Below the pieces are notes generated by a model that did not search any database, was not told the origin of the DNA, and was given only the letters and a program-made list of their open reading frames with translations. DNA of 64,000 bases from contig JAHCMI010000012.1 of NCBI GenBank assembly GCA_019192545.1, forward strand, positions 62,001 through 126,000. The letters run 5' to 3'. Source of the stretch: Rivularia sp. MS3. Lineage in GTDB: Bacteria > Cyanobacteriota > Cyanobacteriia > Cyanobacteriales > Nostocaceae. This document shows positions 1 to 8,455 of the stretch, one piece after another; position 1 is the first letter of the stretch; each line of letters opens with the position of its first letter. The translations under genes were made by a program, and so were the position numbers.

Positions 1-1561
1 CAAGTATGCGTTTTACTTGTACAACTGTTAAGTCAGGGTTTACTGACAAAATTAGCGCTGCAACTCCAGCGACTACGGGAGTGGCGCTAGAAGTACCGCC
101 AAAATAAGCAGTAAAATCACCTTTGGTGTAGCCAGCTGCTCCTAATTGATCTGTTGTAAACATGCCTTTGCCAGGAAGGGAAGCTGCAATCGCTGGTTGG
201 CTATAGACAAAACCCGTTTGCTCAAACCACATACCTGGTTGAGCGTTATTGCTGGGCGCGCACAAAGAAATATTTGTACCCCAATTACTGTAAGCTGCTT
301 TTTTATTCAAGCTTGTAGAAGCAGAAACAGCTATCGCATCAGGGTGTACGGCAAATCCACTTAGCCACCTGGTCTTACCAGCTACTATATTTTTTACCCA
401 TCCGCGCTCGTAAACCGTGCCATTAATTGGGCGATTGGCATTACCAGCAGCGAATAAAATTATGCAACCCAAGCCATTGCGACCTTTCGTTGCAGCACGA
501 GTAATGGCTGCGCGTTGACGTAAGGAAAGAGGAAAATATACAGCTGATGCTCCCCAACTGCAAGAAATAACACTTGCCCCTTTTTCAATTGCCCAATCAA
601 AAATTGCTTCTATAGATTCATCATCTAAAAATCCACTGGTACGGATAGGCATAAACGCACAACCAGGGGCAATGCCGGAAATTCCCGTTCCATTTTCCTC
701 GGCGATCGCTATCCCCGCACAAGCAGTACCGTGGCTGGGTTGTTTTTGTGCAGGCATTGGTAAAAAATCTTTATCTTTTAAATCCAAAGGAGCAACTATT
801 TTTCCACTACCCATAAAATCGGGATGATTTAAGTCAAAAGAATCATCTACCACCGCAACAGTAACCGAACGAACTCCTCGCGTAATATCCCAGGCTTTTT
901 CGACCGAAATATGCGAACCATAAGCTAATTGATTACCACCATTATGATTGAGATACCACTGTTGAAAATAAAGAGGGTCGCGAGGTTTATAATATGATGC
1001 TTGATGAATAATAATATTAGGTTCGCTAGCTACAACTTCGGGTAATCCTTGTAACCTATTAGTAATTTTTATGGGATTTTGTGTAGCTTGCTCGCTAACT
1101 TTAAAAGCGAAAGTATTAGGAAGACCATCAATAGCTTTGTAAAGAATTAAGCCAAACTTGGCTGCAATGGTATTAATTCTGGCAGAATCGACCCTCATAT
1201 CGAATTCAATCGTAATTTGGTCGCCTAAATAAACTTTGTTTCCGCAATTGCCTTTAATTTGGTAAACATGGCTGGCAAAAGCGACATTTTTAGAACTTCG
1301 CGCTTGAGACATCGCCATTTCTAAGCTACTGGGCGCAACTCGAAACAATTCTAAACGAGAAGTCGGAATAGTACTGCGCCAACTACCTAAAAAATTCTGA
1401 GCTAATTCCCTGGTTGAAATATTAAACTTGCTGCGAACCGTAAAACGGTCTGAAATTTTTTCTAATATTAATTCTTCACCACCGCGTTGTATAATCAATC
1501 CTAAACTGCTATCTGGTATCCCGGACGAAGATTTTTCTGGTCGGTTAGTGTTCGTATTCAT
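1..1561 (-). CDS. Subtilisin-like serine protease (S8), C-terminus cut by window edge
   Basis: The frame is open from an ATG at 1561 to the left edge, so about 520 codons are seen and the C-terminal end is missing. After roughly 215 residues resembling an N-terminal propeptide, an S8 peptidase domain follows: catalytic Asp in VAVVDDSFDLNHPDF (about 820-871), catalytic His in PSHGTACAGIA (about 710-740), oxyanion Asn in FAAGNANRP (about 430-456) and catalytic Ser in GGTSSATPVVAG (about 70-110). All catalytic residues are present, so it should be active. No export signal is visible at the chosen start. The gene stands alone, divergent from the gene at 1727. Substrate unknown. Confidence 0.9.
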   Translation of the reverse strand, partial: MNTNTNRPEKSSSGIPDSSLGLIIQRGGEELILEKISDRFTVRSKFNISTRELAQNFLGSWRSTIPTSRLELFRVAPSSLEMAMSQARSSKNVAFASHVYQIKGNCGNKVYLGDQITIEFDMRVDSARINTIAAKFGLILYKAIDGLPNTFAFKVSEQATQNPIKITNRLQGLPEVVASEPNIIIHQASYYKPRDPLYFQQWYLNHNGGNQLAYGSHISVEKAWDITRGVRSVTVAVVDDSFDLNHPDFMGSGKIVAPLDLKDKDFLPMPAQKQPSHGTACAGIAIAEENGTGISGIAPGCAFMPIRTSGFLDDESIEAIFDWAIEKGASVISCSWGASAVYFPLSLRQRAAITRAATKGRNGLGCIILFAAGNANRPINGTVYERGWVKNIVAGKTRWLSGFAVHPDAIAVSASTSLNKKAAYSNWGTNISLCAPSNNAQPGMWFEQTGFVYSQPAIAASLPGKGMFTTDQLGAAGYTKGDFTAYFGGTSSATPVVAGVAALILSVNPDLTVVQVKRIL

Positions 1562-1726
1562 GAGTGCCGTATTTTGTGACTGCAATAGTTGTGGGAACTC
1601 AATTGATGAGATTTTCAGTCTAAATTCACAGTGTATGTGGCTTTGCTTTGTTTCACAGCAAAACAGAGTTAAGATACCCGAAGTTTATATCCGCGTTCTG
1701 TTTAGTCGTCCCAAGTATTTATCCCC

Positions 1727-2320
1727 ATGAAATTTGCTGCAACCGTTCCCAATATTTGTATTTCTTTGTTATCGGTAATAGCAAGTTTTGGCCTGCTATC
1801 ACCCGTTCACGCTCAGGTTAAACTACCTAGCGGTAGCACGCAAGTACAACCGATAGATCCAAATGACCCCAATAATCTTCGTCCAACCGGACAAACAGCA
1901 AGCGTTTTGAGCCTTGAAGGTGGCAAGCGTTTGATGACAGAGGCGAACAATGCGGTTGCTTCTCAAAACTATTCTTTAGCTGCTGATAAACTCAAAGAAG
2001 CACGTGTAGTTTTCAACCAGCTATCAAATTTCTACCAGCAACTAAATTCTAGCTTTGCCGGAATTGACAATAGATTAGCCGATTCCCAGCGCAAAAAAGC
2101 TTTGTCTACGGCTCAAATGAGAGATGAGGCTACATATCAGTTAGCATTAGTTCATAGGGCGCAAAATAAGCCAGAATTAGCAGTACCTCTGCTGGTGCAG
2201 ATTATCAAAAGTCAAAATCCTACTAGAGATTTAGGCAAAAAAGCTTATCAACAGTTATTTGAATTAGGTTTTGTTGATTCTCCTTTTCGTAAAGGTGGTA
2301 ACGCTTCTTCCCGCAAATAA
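1727..2320 (+). CDS. Exported helical protein, uncharacterised
   Basis: 197 residues. Residues 1-30 are a signal peptide (hydrophobic core ending at VHAQ), so the protein is probably exported. The mature part is polar and mostly helical, with a segment near 65-95 that looks like a TPR-type hairpin (accumulating Ala/Leu, DKLKEA) and a second near 130-165 (YQLALVHRAQNKPELAVPLL). I do not recognise a named family. It is followed about 40 bp downstream by a good intrinsic terminator, so it appears monocistronic. The start ATG has no clear ribosome binding site. Confidence 0.75.
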   Translation: MKFAATVPNICISLLSVIASFGLLSPVHAQVKLPSGSTQVQPIDPNDPNNLRPTGQTASVLSLEGGKRLMTEANNAVASQNYSLAADKLKEARVVFNQLSNFYQQLNSSFAGIDNRLADSQRKKALSTAQMRDEATYQLALVHRAQNKPELAVPLLVQIIKSQNPTRDLGKKAYQQLFELGFVDSPFRKGGNASSRK

Positions 2321-2360
2321 TAATCGATTTTGATATCTACAATAAAATTATTAAATATAA

Positions 2361-2388
2361 CCACCGTCAAATGTTTGGCGGTGGCTTT
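2361..2388 (+). terminator. Intrinsic terminator
   Basis: Ten-base-pair stem beginning CCACCG and ending CGGTGG, one T-G wobble, 4-nt loop, followed by CTTTTG. It lies 40 bp after the stop of the exported protein at 1727-2320 and is the likely end of that transcript. Confidence 0.75.
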
Positions 2389-2619
2389 TGAATTGTCTGC
2401 ATGAACCTTTATGTGCGGCTTAGTTTGCTCGTACTGCAATAACCTTGGCAGCGCAACTTTTCTCCATCCCACAAGAATTAGAAGATTTGACAGCTATTTA
2501 ATTTAAATGCGTTTTAACTCATGACTATTTAAAATTTTGAAGATTTAGAAAACCGCTTTTTCAACAAAACTGCCTTTCTCGATTCTGATAAGATAGCAGT
2601 AGCGTAAAAATTTATTAGA

Positions 2620-2653
2620 TAACTGGTAACTGGTAACTGGTCACTGGCAACTG
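2620..2653. repeat. STRR-type heptamer tandem repeat
   Basis: Three exact TAACTGG units followed by the variant TCACTGG and a partial unit. Short tandem heptamers of this kind recur in spacers across the window and are typical of filamentous cyanobacteria. Confidence 0.8.
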
Positions 2654-2725
2654 AAAAATCTGAATTGCGGTTTAAAATTTGTACATAATAAAGTGTAGGA
2701 AAATAATTTACATTTAGGGATTGCG

Positions 2726-2983
2726 ATGATAAGTCCGCAGCAGGTAGAAGAAATGATAAAGGCACAAATGCCAGATGCTCAAGTCCAAGTAGAAGATTTA
2801 ACCGGTGGTGGCGATCATTATCAAGTCAGTGTAGTTTCATCGCAGTTTGCAGGCAAGGGATTAGTAAAACAACATCAATTGGTATATGGTGCCCTGAAAC
2901 AAGCTATGTCTACAGAAGCTATTCACGCATTAGCACTTAAAACATATACTCCCGAAGCTTGGCAAGCTACTGCTGCTTCATAG
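2726..2983 (+). CDS. bolA: BolA family protein
   Basis: 85 residues, the usual size for a short BolA. The class II KH-like fold is indicated by [15 protein letters not shown] and the conserved [10 protein letters not shown] helix, whose His is a candidate ligand of the 2Fe-2S cluster shared with monothiol glutaredoxins. BolA proteins act with CGFS glutaredoxins in Fe-S trafficking and redox signalling. The gene directly downstream, 103 bp away on the same strand, is exactly such a glutaredoxin, which supports both calls and suggests co-transcription and a heterodimer. Start is the ATG at 2726. Confidence 0.9.
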   Translation: MISPQQVEEMIKAQMPDAQVQVEDLTGGGDHYQVSVVSSQFAGKGLVKQHQLVYGALKQAMSTEAIHALALKTYTPEAWQATAAS

Positions 2984-3086
2984 TTACAGTTAAATTACAT
3001 ATAGCTACAACAATAGCTATAAATAAGCTCTGGCTTCTAGCTTCAAATTCTTACCGCAGCCCACACACTATTAACAAGGAAACATC

Positions 3087-3410
3087 ATGACACCAGAAGT
3101 TAAAGAAAGAATTGATAATCTGGTACAGCAGAACAAAATTATGGTTTTCATGAAGGGAAGCAGATTAATGCCAATGTGCGGCTTCTCCAATAATGTTGTT
3201 CAAATTATCAATACATTAGGAGTCCCTTACGAAACTTTTGACATCCTTGAAGATCAAGAAATACGTCAAGGAGTTAAAGAATATTCTGATTGGCCTACAA
3301 TTCCCCAGGTATACATCAATGGTGAGTTTGTCGGCGGTTCGGATATTTTGATTGAACTTTACCAAAAAGGTGAATTACAGCAAATGGTGGAAGTCGCAAT
3401 GGCTTCTTAG
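3087..3410 (+). CDS. grxD: Monothiol glutaredoxin, Grx4/CGFS type
   Basis: 107 residues, full length for a single-domain monothiol glutaredoxin. The active site CGFS starts at Cys31, preceded by FMKGS and followed by the glutathione-binding WPTIPQVYINGEFVGG with the TIPQ cis-Pro loop. CGFS glutaredoxins bind a 2Fe-2S cluster across a homodimer or with BolA and pass it to target apoproteins in the cytosol. bolA lies just upstream. A possible ribosome binding site (AAGGA) precedes the ATG. A terminator-like hairpin lies 170 bp downstream at 3578-3608. Confidence 0.95.
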   Translation: MTPEVKERIDNLVQQNKIMVFMKGSRLMPMCGFSNNVVQIINTLGVPYETFDILEDQEIRQGVKEYSDWPTIPQVYINGEFVGGSDILIELYQKGELQQMVEVAMAS

Positions 3411-3577
3411 AAATCTCACGCTTTTAAGCTGAGTGCGGTACGCTTTTTTGCTACCTCATTCCCTCCTGCGGCAACCCTCTCCGACAACTTGGCTACGGCG
3501 TACATACATCTTTTCACAAGTAATGAGTAGTGAGTAATGAGTAATACCTCTGTCTGAAGTCACGTTCCGGGAATCTT

Positions 3578-3608
3578 AAAAAATGGGGTGCCCCTGCCCC
3601 ATTTTTTT
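3578..3608. terminator. Bidirectional terminator-like hairpin
   Basis: Stem AAAAATGGGG paired with CCCCATTTTT around a loop of about 8 nt, with A and T tracts on both sides. It could terminate bolA-grxD on the plus strand and the small gene at 3936-4184 on the minus strand. Confidence 0.65.
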
Positions 3609-3690
3609 GCGAACATTGCAAGTCAGAAGATTCAAATATTGATGTGTAGGCGGTAGCCTTAGTAAGGAAGAGGGCACAGCAGCTTAAATT

Positions 3691-3719
3691 TGTATTGCAT
3701 GTAAATGAAAACCGCTATA
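3691..3719. repeat. Dispersed repeat copy 1
   Basis: A 29-bp stretch starting TGTATTGCAT and ending AAAACCGCTATA matches 29472-29500 with three differences. It is non-coding in both places. Confidence 0.6.
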
Positions 3720-3935
3720 ATTGCAGCTGTGCGGTTTAATATCATTTTCTAACAGCAAAAATCCCCTCTACTTTTTTTGGCATAACCAATTAAGCCAGTG
3801 AGGGGAAATTTACTTAAATTGCTACAAAACATCTATTGAGAAATCGCACCGCTGCCATAATTGATATTCGCAGAGAATATGCTATAATAATCTGCGTTAA
3901 GCAGCAACTGCTAGTAATTGACAGTAAAAATTTTA

Positions 3936-4184
3936 TTAGTAGTAATCTGGCTCTGCCTGTGGTTGAGTCACTGCGAAATTGGATACATCAAATAGAAAAC
4001 GAGTTGCTTCTTCTTCTAGGCGGTGAATTAAGTAAGGCTCGATGCCATTACTATGTCTTAGTGCGGCCAAATAACCATCAAGGTAAATCCGCATATCGTC
4101 TGTACGATAACCCCGATTCCACATCTCGACGAAGGCATCTGTTAATGTTTGGTAGTAGCGGATGGTTCGTGTGTCTTGGAGCAT
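3936..4184 (-). CDS. Small conserved cyanobacterial protein (DUF6761-like)
   Basis: 82 residues, beginning MLQDTRTIRYYQ. It is soluble and mostly helical, with the pattern DAFVEMWNRGYR, YLDGYLAALRH and PYLIHRLEEEATRFLFD, which I recall as a cyanobacteria-specific small family (DUF6761); that name is from memory. No catalytic motif or membrane segment is visible. The opposite-strand frame at 3836-4186 covers the same DNA but encodes nothing recognisable. It is divergent from the response regulator at 4738. Function unknown. Confidence 0.75.
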   Translation of the reverse strand: MLQDTRTIRYYQTLTDAFVEMWNRGYRTDDMRIYLDGYLAALRHSNGIEPYLIHRLEEEATRFLFDVSNFAVTQPQAEPDYY

Positions 4185-4737
4185 AAGATAAGAGATAAAT
4201 ATCGTCTATGGTTGGTTCGGGAGAATTGTAAATTATTTAAGTTTGAATGTGAAGTAAGACTTACCCCTCAAACAGGAATTACAATCCAATAAACTTTGCG
4301 TGAGAAATATTCTTTATTGTCACGACTTCTACACATATCCTATTCCTTTATAGGCTAAATGTGATGAGTAAATAAGCTATTGTGATATTTTTTCTACATC
4401 ATTTATTCCCTATACAAATTAATGCTTTGTGCCATACAAAAGGAAATATCTACCCTACTTTCATCATAAAACACTTGTGGGGATCGGGGAAAAATGAAGT
4501 TTTACCTCCTGCCATATGAAGGCAACTAATACAAGAAATAAAACAAAAAGTTAACGTATATATTAGTTTAGCATATCAAAAAATGATAAATGTTACCAAC
4601 CGTCTGGTAAATGAGGCAACCATATAGGGATACAGTAAAACTAAAAAAAGCAATAAATGTCAAGCAAATGCCAATAGGAGTAACAACGGTTACAAAACCA
4701 AAGCTATAGGCTTTGTTACCTTGAAAGTCATACTCGA
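4185..4737. other. Divergent promoter region
   Basis: 553 bp between the small gene at 3936-4184 and the response regulator at 4738. It is AT-rich with no credible ORF. The right end carries an NtcA-type promoter (4680-4722, listed separately). The left part must carry the promoter of the minus-strand gene. Confidence 0.6.
4680..4722 (+). promoter_or_regulatory. Candidate NtcA-activated promoter
   Basis: GTA-N8-TAC at 4680-4693 (GTAACAACGGTTAC, itself a palindrome) is followed after 23 nt by a TAN3T -10 element at 4717-4722. This matches the canonical NtcA class II promoter of cyanobacteria. Transcription would begin near 4729, leaving a leader of about 9 nt before the ATG at 4738. Binding is inferred from sequence only. 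Confidence 0.6.
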
Positions 4738-5550
4738 ATGAGGGGTTTTGCCACCGTGGGTTCGGTTTGTATAGAAATTATTGAGGGGAATCCCCATTTA
4801 AGGTCGCTGTTAGGTTGGCACTTACAACAATTGGATTATAGAGTATTTCAGGCTGCTAGCATTTATCAAGCTAGAGAAGCCTTTCTAACTCATCAACCAA
4901 CATTAGTTGTCCTTGATGCCGATCTACCTGATGGTGATGGAATCGAATTTTGTCGTTGGTTGAATCGCCAGCAACAGCCTTTGATTCTAATGCTCTCTGC
5001 GCGAAATAACGAAGCTGATATTGTCACTGGTTTAAAAGCGGGTGCTGACGATTACCTGAGTAAACCTTTTGGGATGCAAGAATTTCTTGCACGAGTAGAA
5101 GCGCTTGTTCGCCGCAAGCGTACTCCTGTAGCGCCAGCTTACCTGGATTACGGTGCTTTACAAATTGACTTAGTACAGCGCCGCGTTCGCTTTAAAGGTG
5201 AATTTATTGATTTAACACCACAAGAATTTAGTTTGCTTTACGTGTTAGCTCAAGCTGCTGGAATACCTTTGTCTCGCTCAGAATTATTGCGTCGTGCTTG
5301 GCCTGATGCCATAGACAATCCGCGTACAATTGATACTCATGTATTATCACTGCGGAAAAAAGTCGAATTAGATCCGCGCCAACCGAGTCTAATTCAAACC
5401 ATACGCAATGTAGGATATCGCTTTAATGTCGAAATTCTAAATACAAATGTTTCTCAAAATATTGCCGAGCGATCGGCACCGAGAATAGCCAAACATCAAC
5501 CAAAAAATCAATTTGCCGAGCAGCATTCCACTATTGCTTCGGGGAGATAA
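4738..5550 (+). CDS. OmpR/PhoB-family response regulator, NrrA-like candidate
   Basis: 270 residues. A receiver domain (about 9-125) has the phospho-acceptor Asp in VVLDADLPDGDG, a Ser in MLSARN and Lys in YLSKPF. A winged-helix DNA-binding domain follows (about 140-235) with IDLTPQEFSLLYVLAQ, TIDTHVLSLRKKVE and IRNVGYRF. The last 35 residues are a polar tail. It should be a cytosolic transcription factor; no histidine kinase is adjacent. The NtcA-type promoter just upstream suggests induction by nitrogen limitation, which fits the nitrogen-response regulator NrrA; that identity is inference. A GTG at 4756 is an alternative start. Confidence 0.9.
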   Translation: MRGFATVGSVCIEIIEGNPHLRSLLGWHLQQLDYRVFQAASIYQAREAFLTHQPTLVVLDADLPDGDGIEFCRWLNRQQQPLILMLSARNNEADIVTGLKAGADDYLSKPFGMQEFLARVEALVRRKRTPVAPAYLDYGALQIDLVQRRVRFKGEFIDLTPQEFSLLYVLAQAAGIPLSRSELLRRAWPDAIDNPRTIDTHVLSLRKKVELDPRQPSLIQTIRNVGYRFNVEILNTNVSQNIAERSAPRIAKHQPKNQFAEQHSTIASGR

Positions 5551-5613
5551 GGAGATGGAAGAGTGGAGGGAGATAAGGAGACAATTAAAACTTTTAACTC
5601 CTAGCTTCTTTAC

Positions 5614-5634
5614 AGACGTAGCATTGCTACGTCT
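5614..5634. repeat. Dispersed ACGTAG palindrome copy 1
   Basis: Perfect 8-bp inverted repeat AGACGTAG / CTACGTCT around a 5-nt loop. It lies between the convergent response regulator and ABC ATPase genes, where it may terminate. The same stem recurs at 44015-44035. Confidence 0.65.
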
Positions 5635-5663
5635 CTACAATTCCTAATTCCCAGTTTTGGGCT

Positions 5664-6440
5664 TTAAAAATCAAAATCATCTTCGGCTTCAGCTTGTTTC
5701 AAGCTTTCTTGCAAACTACTCCAGTTTACTAGAGAAGCTGTTTGATTTTTAACCAAACGTCCTTGTTGCAAGTACAACAGCCGAGTACAAAAATTCTCAG
5801 CTAGGTTTAATTGGTGATTCACCATCAAAACTGTGGTTTGATGCTTTTTGTATAGCTGATTTAGAATTTTAATAATGCGTTCCGCTGTTTTTATATCTAG
5901 GTTAGAGGTTGGCTCATCTAACAATAAAATTTTCGGCTGGATAACTAAACCTCTAGCAAGGTTTACTAGTTGTCGCTGTCCCCCCGAAAGCTGCGTTTCC
6001 GTTCTAGCGAGCCAGTCGTCTGGGATATGTAGCTGTTCGAGCCAATAGCTTAAGCGTTGTTGAATTTGAGGCTTAGTAAAACTTCGCAACATCAGCGGGT
6101 AAGCTAAAGCCTCTCTCACGCTCATTCCTAATAGTTTTGGCTCTTGCCCAACAAGGGTGACAATCTGACGTAACTCAATTGCCCGAATTTGCTGATATTC
6201 TTGATTTTCAAGATAGATTTTACCTCTTGTAGGTTCGTATAAGCGATTTAAAAGACGTAATAAATAAGACTTTCCGGCTCCTGTCGGCCCGGTAATCGCA
6301 AGGCGATCGCCTTCGTAAACCTCGAATGAAATATCCTGCAAGATGGGATATTCCGGCAATTTCTGTTTTGCTCGAACGGTCAGTGTTTCTGCGTAACTGA
6401 CTTGTTCTATTTTGAGTTGAATTTGTGGTTTTGTCTCCAA
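5664..6440 (-). CDS. Orphan ABC transporter ATP-binding protein (FetA/YbbL-like)
   Basis: 258 residues, one nucleotide-binding domain. Walker A is GPTGAGKS (about 51-58), Q-loop VGQEPKLLG, signature LSGGQRQ, Walker B ILLLDEPTS and switch His in MVNHQ. All residues needed for ATP hydrolysis are present. The domain resembles the short ATPases of the FetA/YbbL type, but no permease gene is adjacent, so the partner and substrate are unknown. The start ATG at 6440 has no strong ribosome binding site. It is divergent from rsmG with a 90-bp spacer. Confidence 0.88.
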   Translation of the reverse strand: METKPQIQLKIEQVSYAETLTVRAKQKLPEYPILQDISFEVYEGDRLAITGPTGAGKSYLLRLLNRLYEPTRGKIYLENQEYQQIRAIELRQIVTLVGQEPKLLGMSVREALAYPLMLRSFTKPQIQQRLSYWLEQLHIPDDWLARTETQLSGGQRQLVNLARGLVIQPKILLLDEPTSNLDIKTAERIIKILNQLYKKHQTTVLMVNHQLNLAENFCTRLLYLQQGRLVKNQTASLVNWSSLQESLKQAEAEDDFDF

Positions 6441-6531
6441 ATCTAAAACCTATTAATTAAACTTTGCTCTCGTTAATAGTCGAGTTAATATCTAAAATAC
6501 TATTTTGGATTCAAAAAAATAACTCGTAAAT

Positions 6532-7320
6532 TTGATTGTGAGCGATTCAACTATATCTTGTTTGCCCCAGATGAGGGATATTTGGGAGCAAACTCTTAAC
6601 TGGCAACCATCTATTCAAGAGCAAAATCAATTTCAGCATCTTTATGAATTAATTATTGAGGCAAACCGTCAGTTAAATCTAACTCGCATTACTAATCCTG
6701 AAGATTTTTGGGAAAAACATTTGTGGGATTCTTTACGAGGAATCAAGTTTTTAATTTCAGCAAGCAAAATTAACGGGCAGGTAGAAGAGAAAAAACAAAG
6801 GCAAGACAAAGAAAAAATTAAGATTATCGACTTAGGAACCGGTGCTGGTTTTCCCGGTATTCCCGTAGCGATTGCAGTTGGCAATTGTACGTTGAATTTA
6901 GTTGATTCGACAAAGAAAAAAATTAATTTTATCGATAGCGTTTTACCGAAACTTAATTTAGATAATGTTAAAGCTACCACTTGTAGGGTTGAAGAAATAG
7001 GTAGAGATAGCCAGCATAGAGAAGCTTACGATATAGCGCTGATTCGGGCTGTAGCGAGTGCCTCAACTTGTGCGGAGTATACTTTACCTTTGTTAAAACA
7101 AGGAGGATTAGCTGTAGTTTATCGGGGCGGTTGGACAGAAAAAGAAAATGTCGGCATGATAAACGCAGTTGAAAAGTTGGGTGGGAAGATAGAATCAATC
7201 GAACAATTTAATACACCCTTGAGTAACGGCGATCGCCATTGTTTGTATCTACGTAAAGTAGCAAGTACCCCAGAGAAGTTTCCCCGTAATGTTGGGGTAC
7301 CCGCTCGGAATCCGCTTTGA
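6532..7320 (+). CDS. rsmG: 16S rRNA (guanine527-N7)-methyltransferase RsmG
   Basis: 262 residues. RsmG/GidB methylates G527 of 16S rRNA using S-adenosylmethionine. Seen are the N-terminal helix LYELIIEANRQLNLTRIT, the FWEKHLWDSL motif, the SAM-binding loop DLGTGAGFPGIP and the later LIRAVAS segment. The frame opens with a TTG at 6532; a GTG at 6538 is at least as likely. A lysine-rich stretch near residue 86 (EEKKQRQDKEK) is a small insertion. The last ~18 residues lie in an inverted repeat and look like a non-native extension. Confidence 0.93.
   Translation: MIVSDSTISCLPQMRDIWEQTLNWQPSIQEQNQFQHLYELIIEANRQLNLTRITNPEDFWEKHLWDSLRGIKFLISASKINGQVEEKKQRQDKEKIKIIDLGTGAGFPGIPVAIAVGNCTLNLVDSTKKKINFIDSVLPKLNLDNVKATTCRVEEIGRDSQHREAYDIALIRAVASASTCAEYTLPLLKQGGLAVVYRGGWTEKENVGMINAVEKLGGKIESIEQFNTPLSNGDRHCLYLRKVASTPEKFPRNVGVPARNPL
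7265..7300. repeat. Inverted repeat inside the rsmG 3' end
   Basis: GTACCCCA at 7265-7272 and TGGGGTAC at 7293-7300 form an 8-bp perfect inverted repeat around 20 nt. It lies within the last codons of rsmG and seems to supply its C-terminal residues. Confidence 0.6.
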
Positions 7321-7360
7321 GGAGATGGAGAGAAGGAGAGGGGGTAGATGGGGGAGAAAT

Positions 7361-7395
7361 TAACCTCTAACCTTTAACCTCTAACCTTTAACCTT
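7361..7395. repeat. STRR heptamer repeat TAACCTY x5
   Basis: Five uninterrupted 7-bp units, alternating TAACCTC and TAACCTT, in the spacer after rsmG. The same unit occurs at 30525-30550 and near 62250-62280. Confidence 0.9.
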
Positions 7396-7508
7396 TGTTG
7401 CGTATATTAATTTACGAGTTTTTTCCAGAATATTCTTGAGATAATTAAAGAAAAAGACTATAAACGTTTTACGAATTAAGCATAACTGGGAAAGGATGGA
7501 AAAAAGTC

Positions 7509-8048
7509 ATGAGTGAAGCAGCAGATGTTCAAACGACTGACGAAAATAATAAAGGTTCGGGATTTTCTAAATTCAAGAAAATTCTCATCGGTATCGTAAT
7601 TGCCACAATTGCAGGGGCTGCTTTATACGGTGCGGGTTGGTTTCAAGCACGCTCTCAATTTTCTTCTGACGATGATGAAATCAAGCAGGAGTTACAGCGA
7701 ACTAAGGAACTGTTAAATACAGCTACAAACCGTGCTTATTTGATGGAAGCTCGCGGTGATTTGTACGATACTACAGTCAACTTAGACGAGCGTAACTTTG
7801 GTATGGCAAATACTCGGTTACAGGAAGCAGCAGCAGCTTTGGGTAAAGTTGAAGATACAGACGGTAATTTGAATATTAGTAAAATACAAGAATTACAGCA
7901 GGCAGTTGCTAAGAAGAATATTAATGTTGCGGTTAATTTAGAACAACAGCGCAATACTGTTTTAAGCTACATTAATGTTTTGAATAAATTAATTCCTGCA
8001 GAAGGTAACTTGGAGATTCCCGCAGCCGAAGAAACACCTCAACAGTAA
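7509..8048 (+). CDS. Membrane-anchored helical protein, uncharacterised
   Basis: 179 residues. Residues 1-23 are polar and cytosolic, then one transmembrane helix spans about 25-47 (ILIGIVIATIAGAALYGAGWF). The rest is a predicted helical, coiled-coil-prone domain with NTATNRAYLMEARGDLYD and two further Leu/Ala-rich helices, ending in a Pro/Glu tail. A GGA-type ribosome binding site precedes the ATG. I do not recognise a named family. A clear terminator at 8082-8119 follows, so the gene is probably monocistronic. Confidence 0.8.
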   Translation: MSEAADVQTTDENNKGSGFSKFKKILIGIVIATIAGAALYGAGWFQARSQFSSDDDEIKQELQRTKELLNTATNRAYLMEARGDLYDTTVNLDERNFGMANTRLQEAAAALGKVEDTDGNLNISKIQELQQAVAKKNINVAVNLEQQRNTVLSYINVLNKLIPAEGNLEIPAAEETPQQ

Positions 8049-8081
8049 AAAGATTGAGCAAATAATTGAAAATATACGAGT

Positions 8082-8119
8082 AAAAACCGTAGTTATTTGT
8101 AAGTGACTACGGTTTTTTT
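8082..8119 (+). terminator. Intrinsic terminator
   Basis: Stem AAAACCGTAGT / ACTACGGTTTT with a loop of about 12 nt and a run of seven T. It separates the membrane protein at 7509 from the hicA operon. Confidence 0.9.
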
Positions 8120-8179
8120 ATTAGCTAGTTAAGCAACCTTAGTTTAATTAAGTGATACTATATATGATACTATTGCTCG

Positions 8180-8455
8180 ATGAGCAAATTAGAGAAATTA
8201 GTACAGCAATTCCTAAAAAGACCTCCAGACGTTAAGTTTGAAGATGTACGCTATATTTTAGAAGCTTTTGGGTTTGAAGAAAAACGCTCTAAAGGTAGTC
8301 ATCATAGCTTTAGTAACTTAGAAGGTAGAACAATTACCGTTCCTAAAAAAGGAGGAAAAAAAGTAAAAGGGGTGTATGTAGAAAAAATTGTTGAACTATT
8401 AAATTTAGAACAGTGGATTAATGACAACTTTGAAACCGAAGAAGAAGCAGATTAA
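8180..8455 (+). CDS. hicA: HicA-type toxin (mRNA interferase)
   Basis: 91 residues, a little longer than a typical HicA. The dsRBD-like fold is marked by FEDVRYILEAFGFEEKRSKGSHHSF, with the catalytic-type His at 41/42 in GSHHSF, and TITVPKKGGKKVKGVYVEKIVELL. HicA toxins cleave mRNA when free and are neutralised by HicB. The next gene is a HicB homologue overlapping by 35 nt. The toxin-first order is usual for hicAB. Family call is by motif; activity is inferred. Confidence 0.92.
   Translation: MSKLEKLVQQFLKRPPDVKFEDVRYILEAFGFEEKRSKGSHHSFSNLEGRTITVPKKGGKKVKGVYVEKIVELLNLEQWINDNFETEEEAD

Larger units (their letters stand above)
2321..2725. other. Intergenic region with terminator and heptamer repeats
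   Basis: 405 bp without a convincing gene. It holds the terminator at 2361-2388 and a short heptamer repeat at 2620-2653, both listed separately. The rest is AT-rich and presumably contains the bolA promoter; small open frames here have no ribosome binding site or recognisable product. Confidence 0.6.
3411..3935. other. Intergenic region with hairpins and dispersed repeat
   Basis: 525 bp without a supported gene. It contains GTAATGAG-like short repeats (about 3521-3545), the strong hairpin at 3578-3608, a copy of a dispersed element at 3691-3719 that recurs at 29472-29500, and an imperfect inverted repeat (CCCCTC near 3763 with GAGGGG near 3802) that could end the minus-strand transcript from 4184. 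Confidence 0.55.

Noticed and set aside
1428-1730. Plus-strand frame of 100 codons
   Set aside because: Lies opposite the N-terminal part of the subtilase gene and has no family features.
3836-4186. Plus-strand frame opposite the DUF6761-like gene
   Set aside because: The minus-strand frame has the better protein; this one is its shadow.
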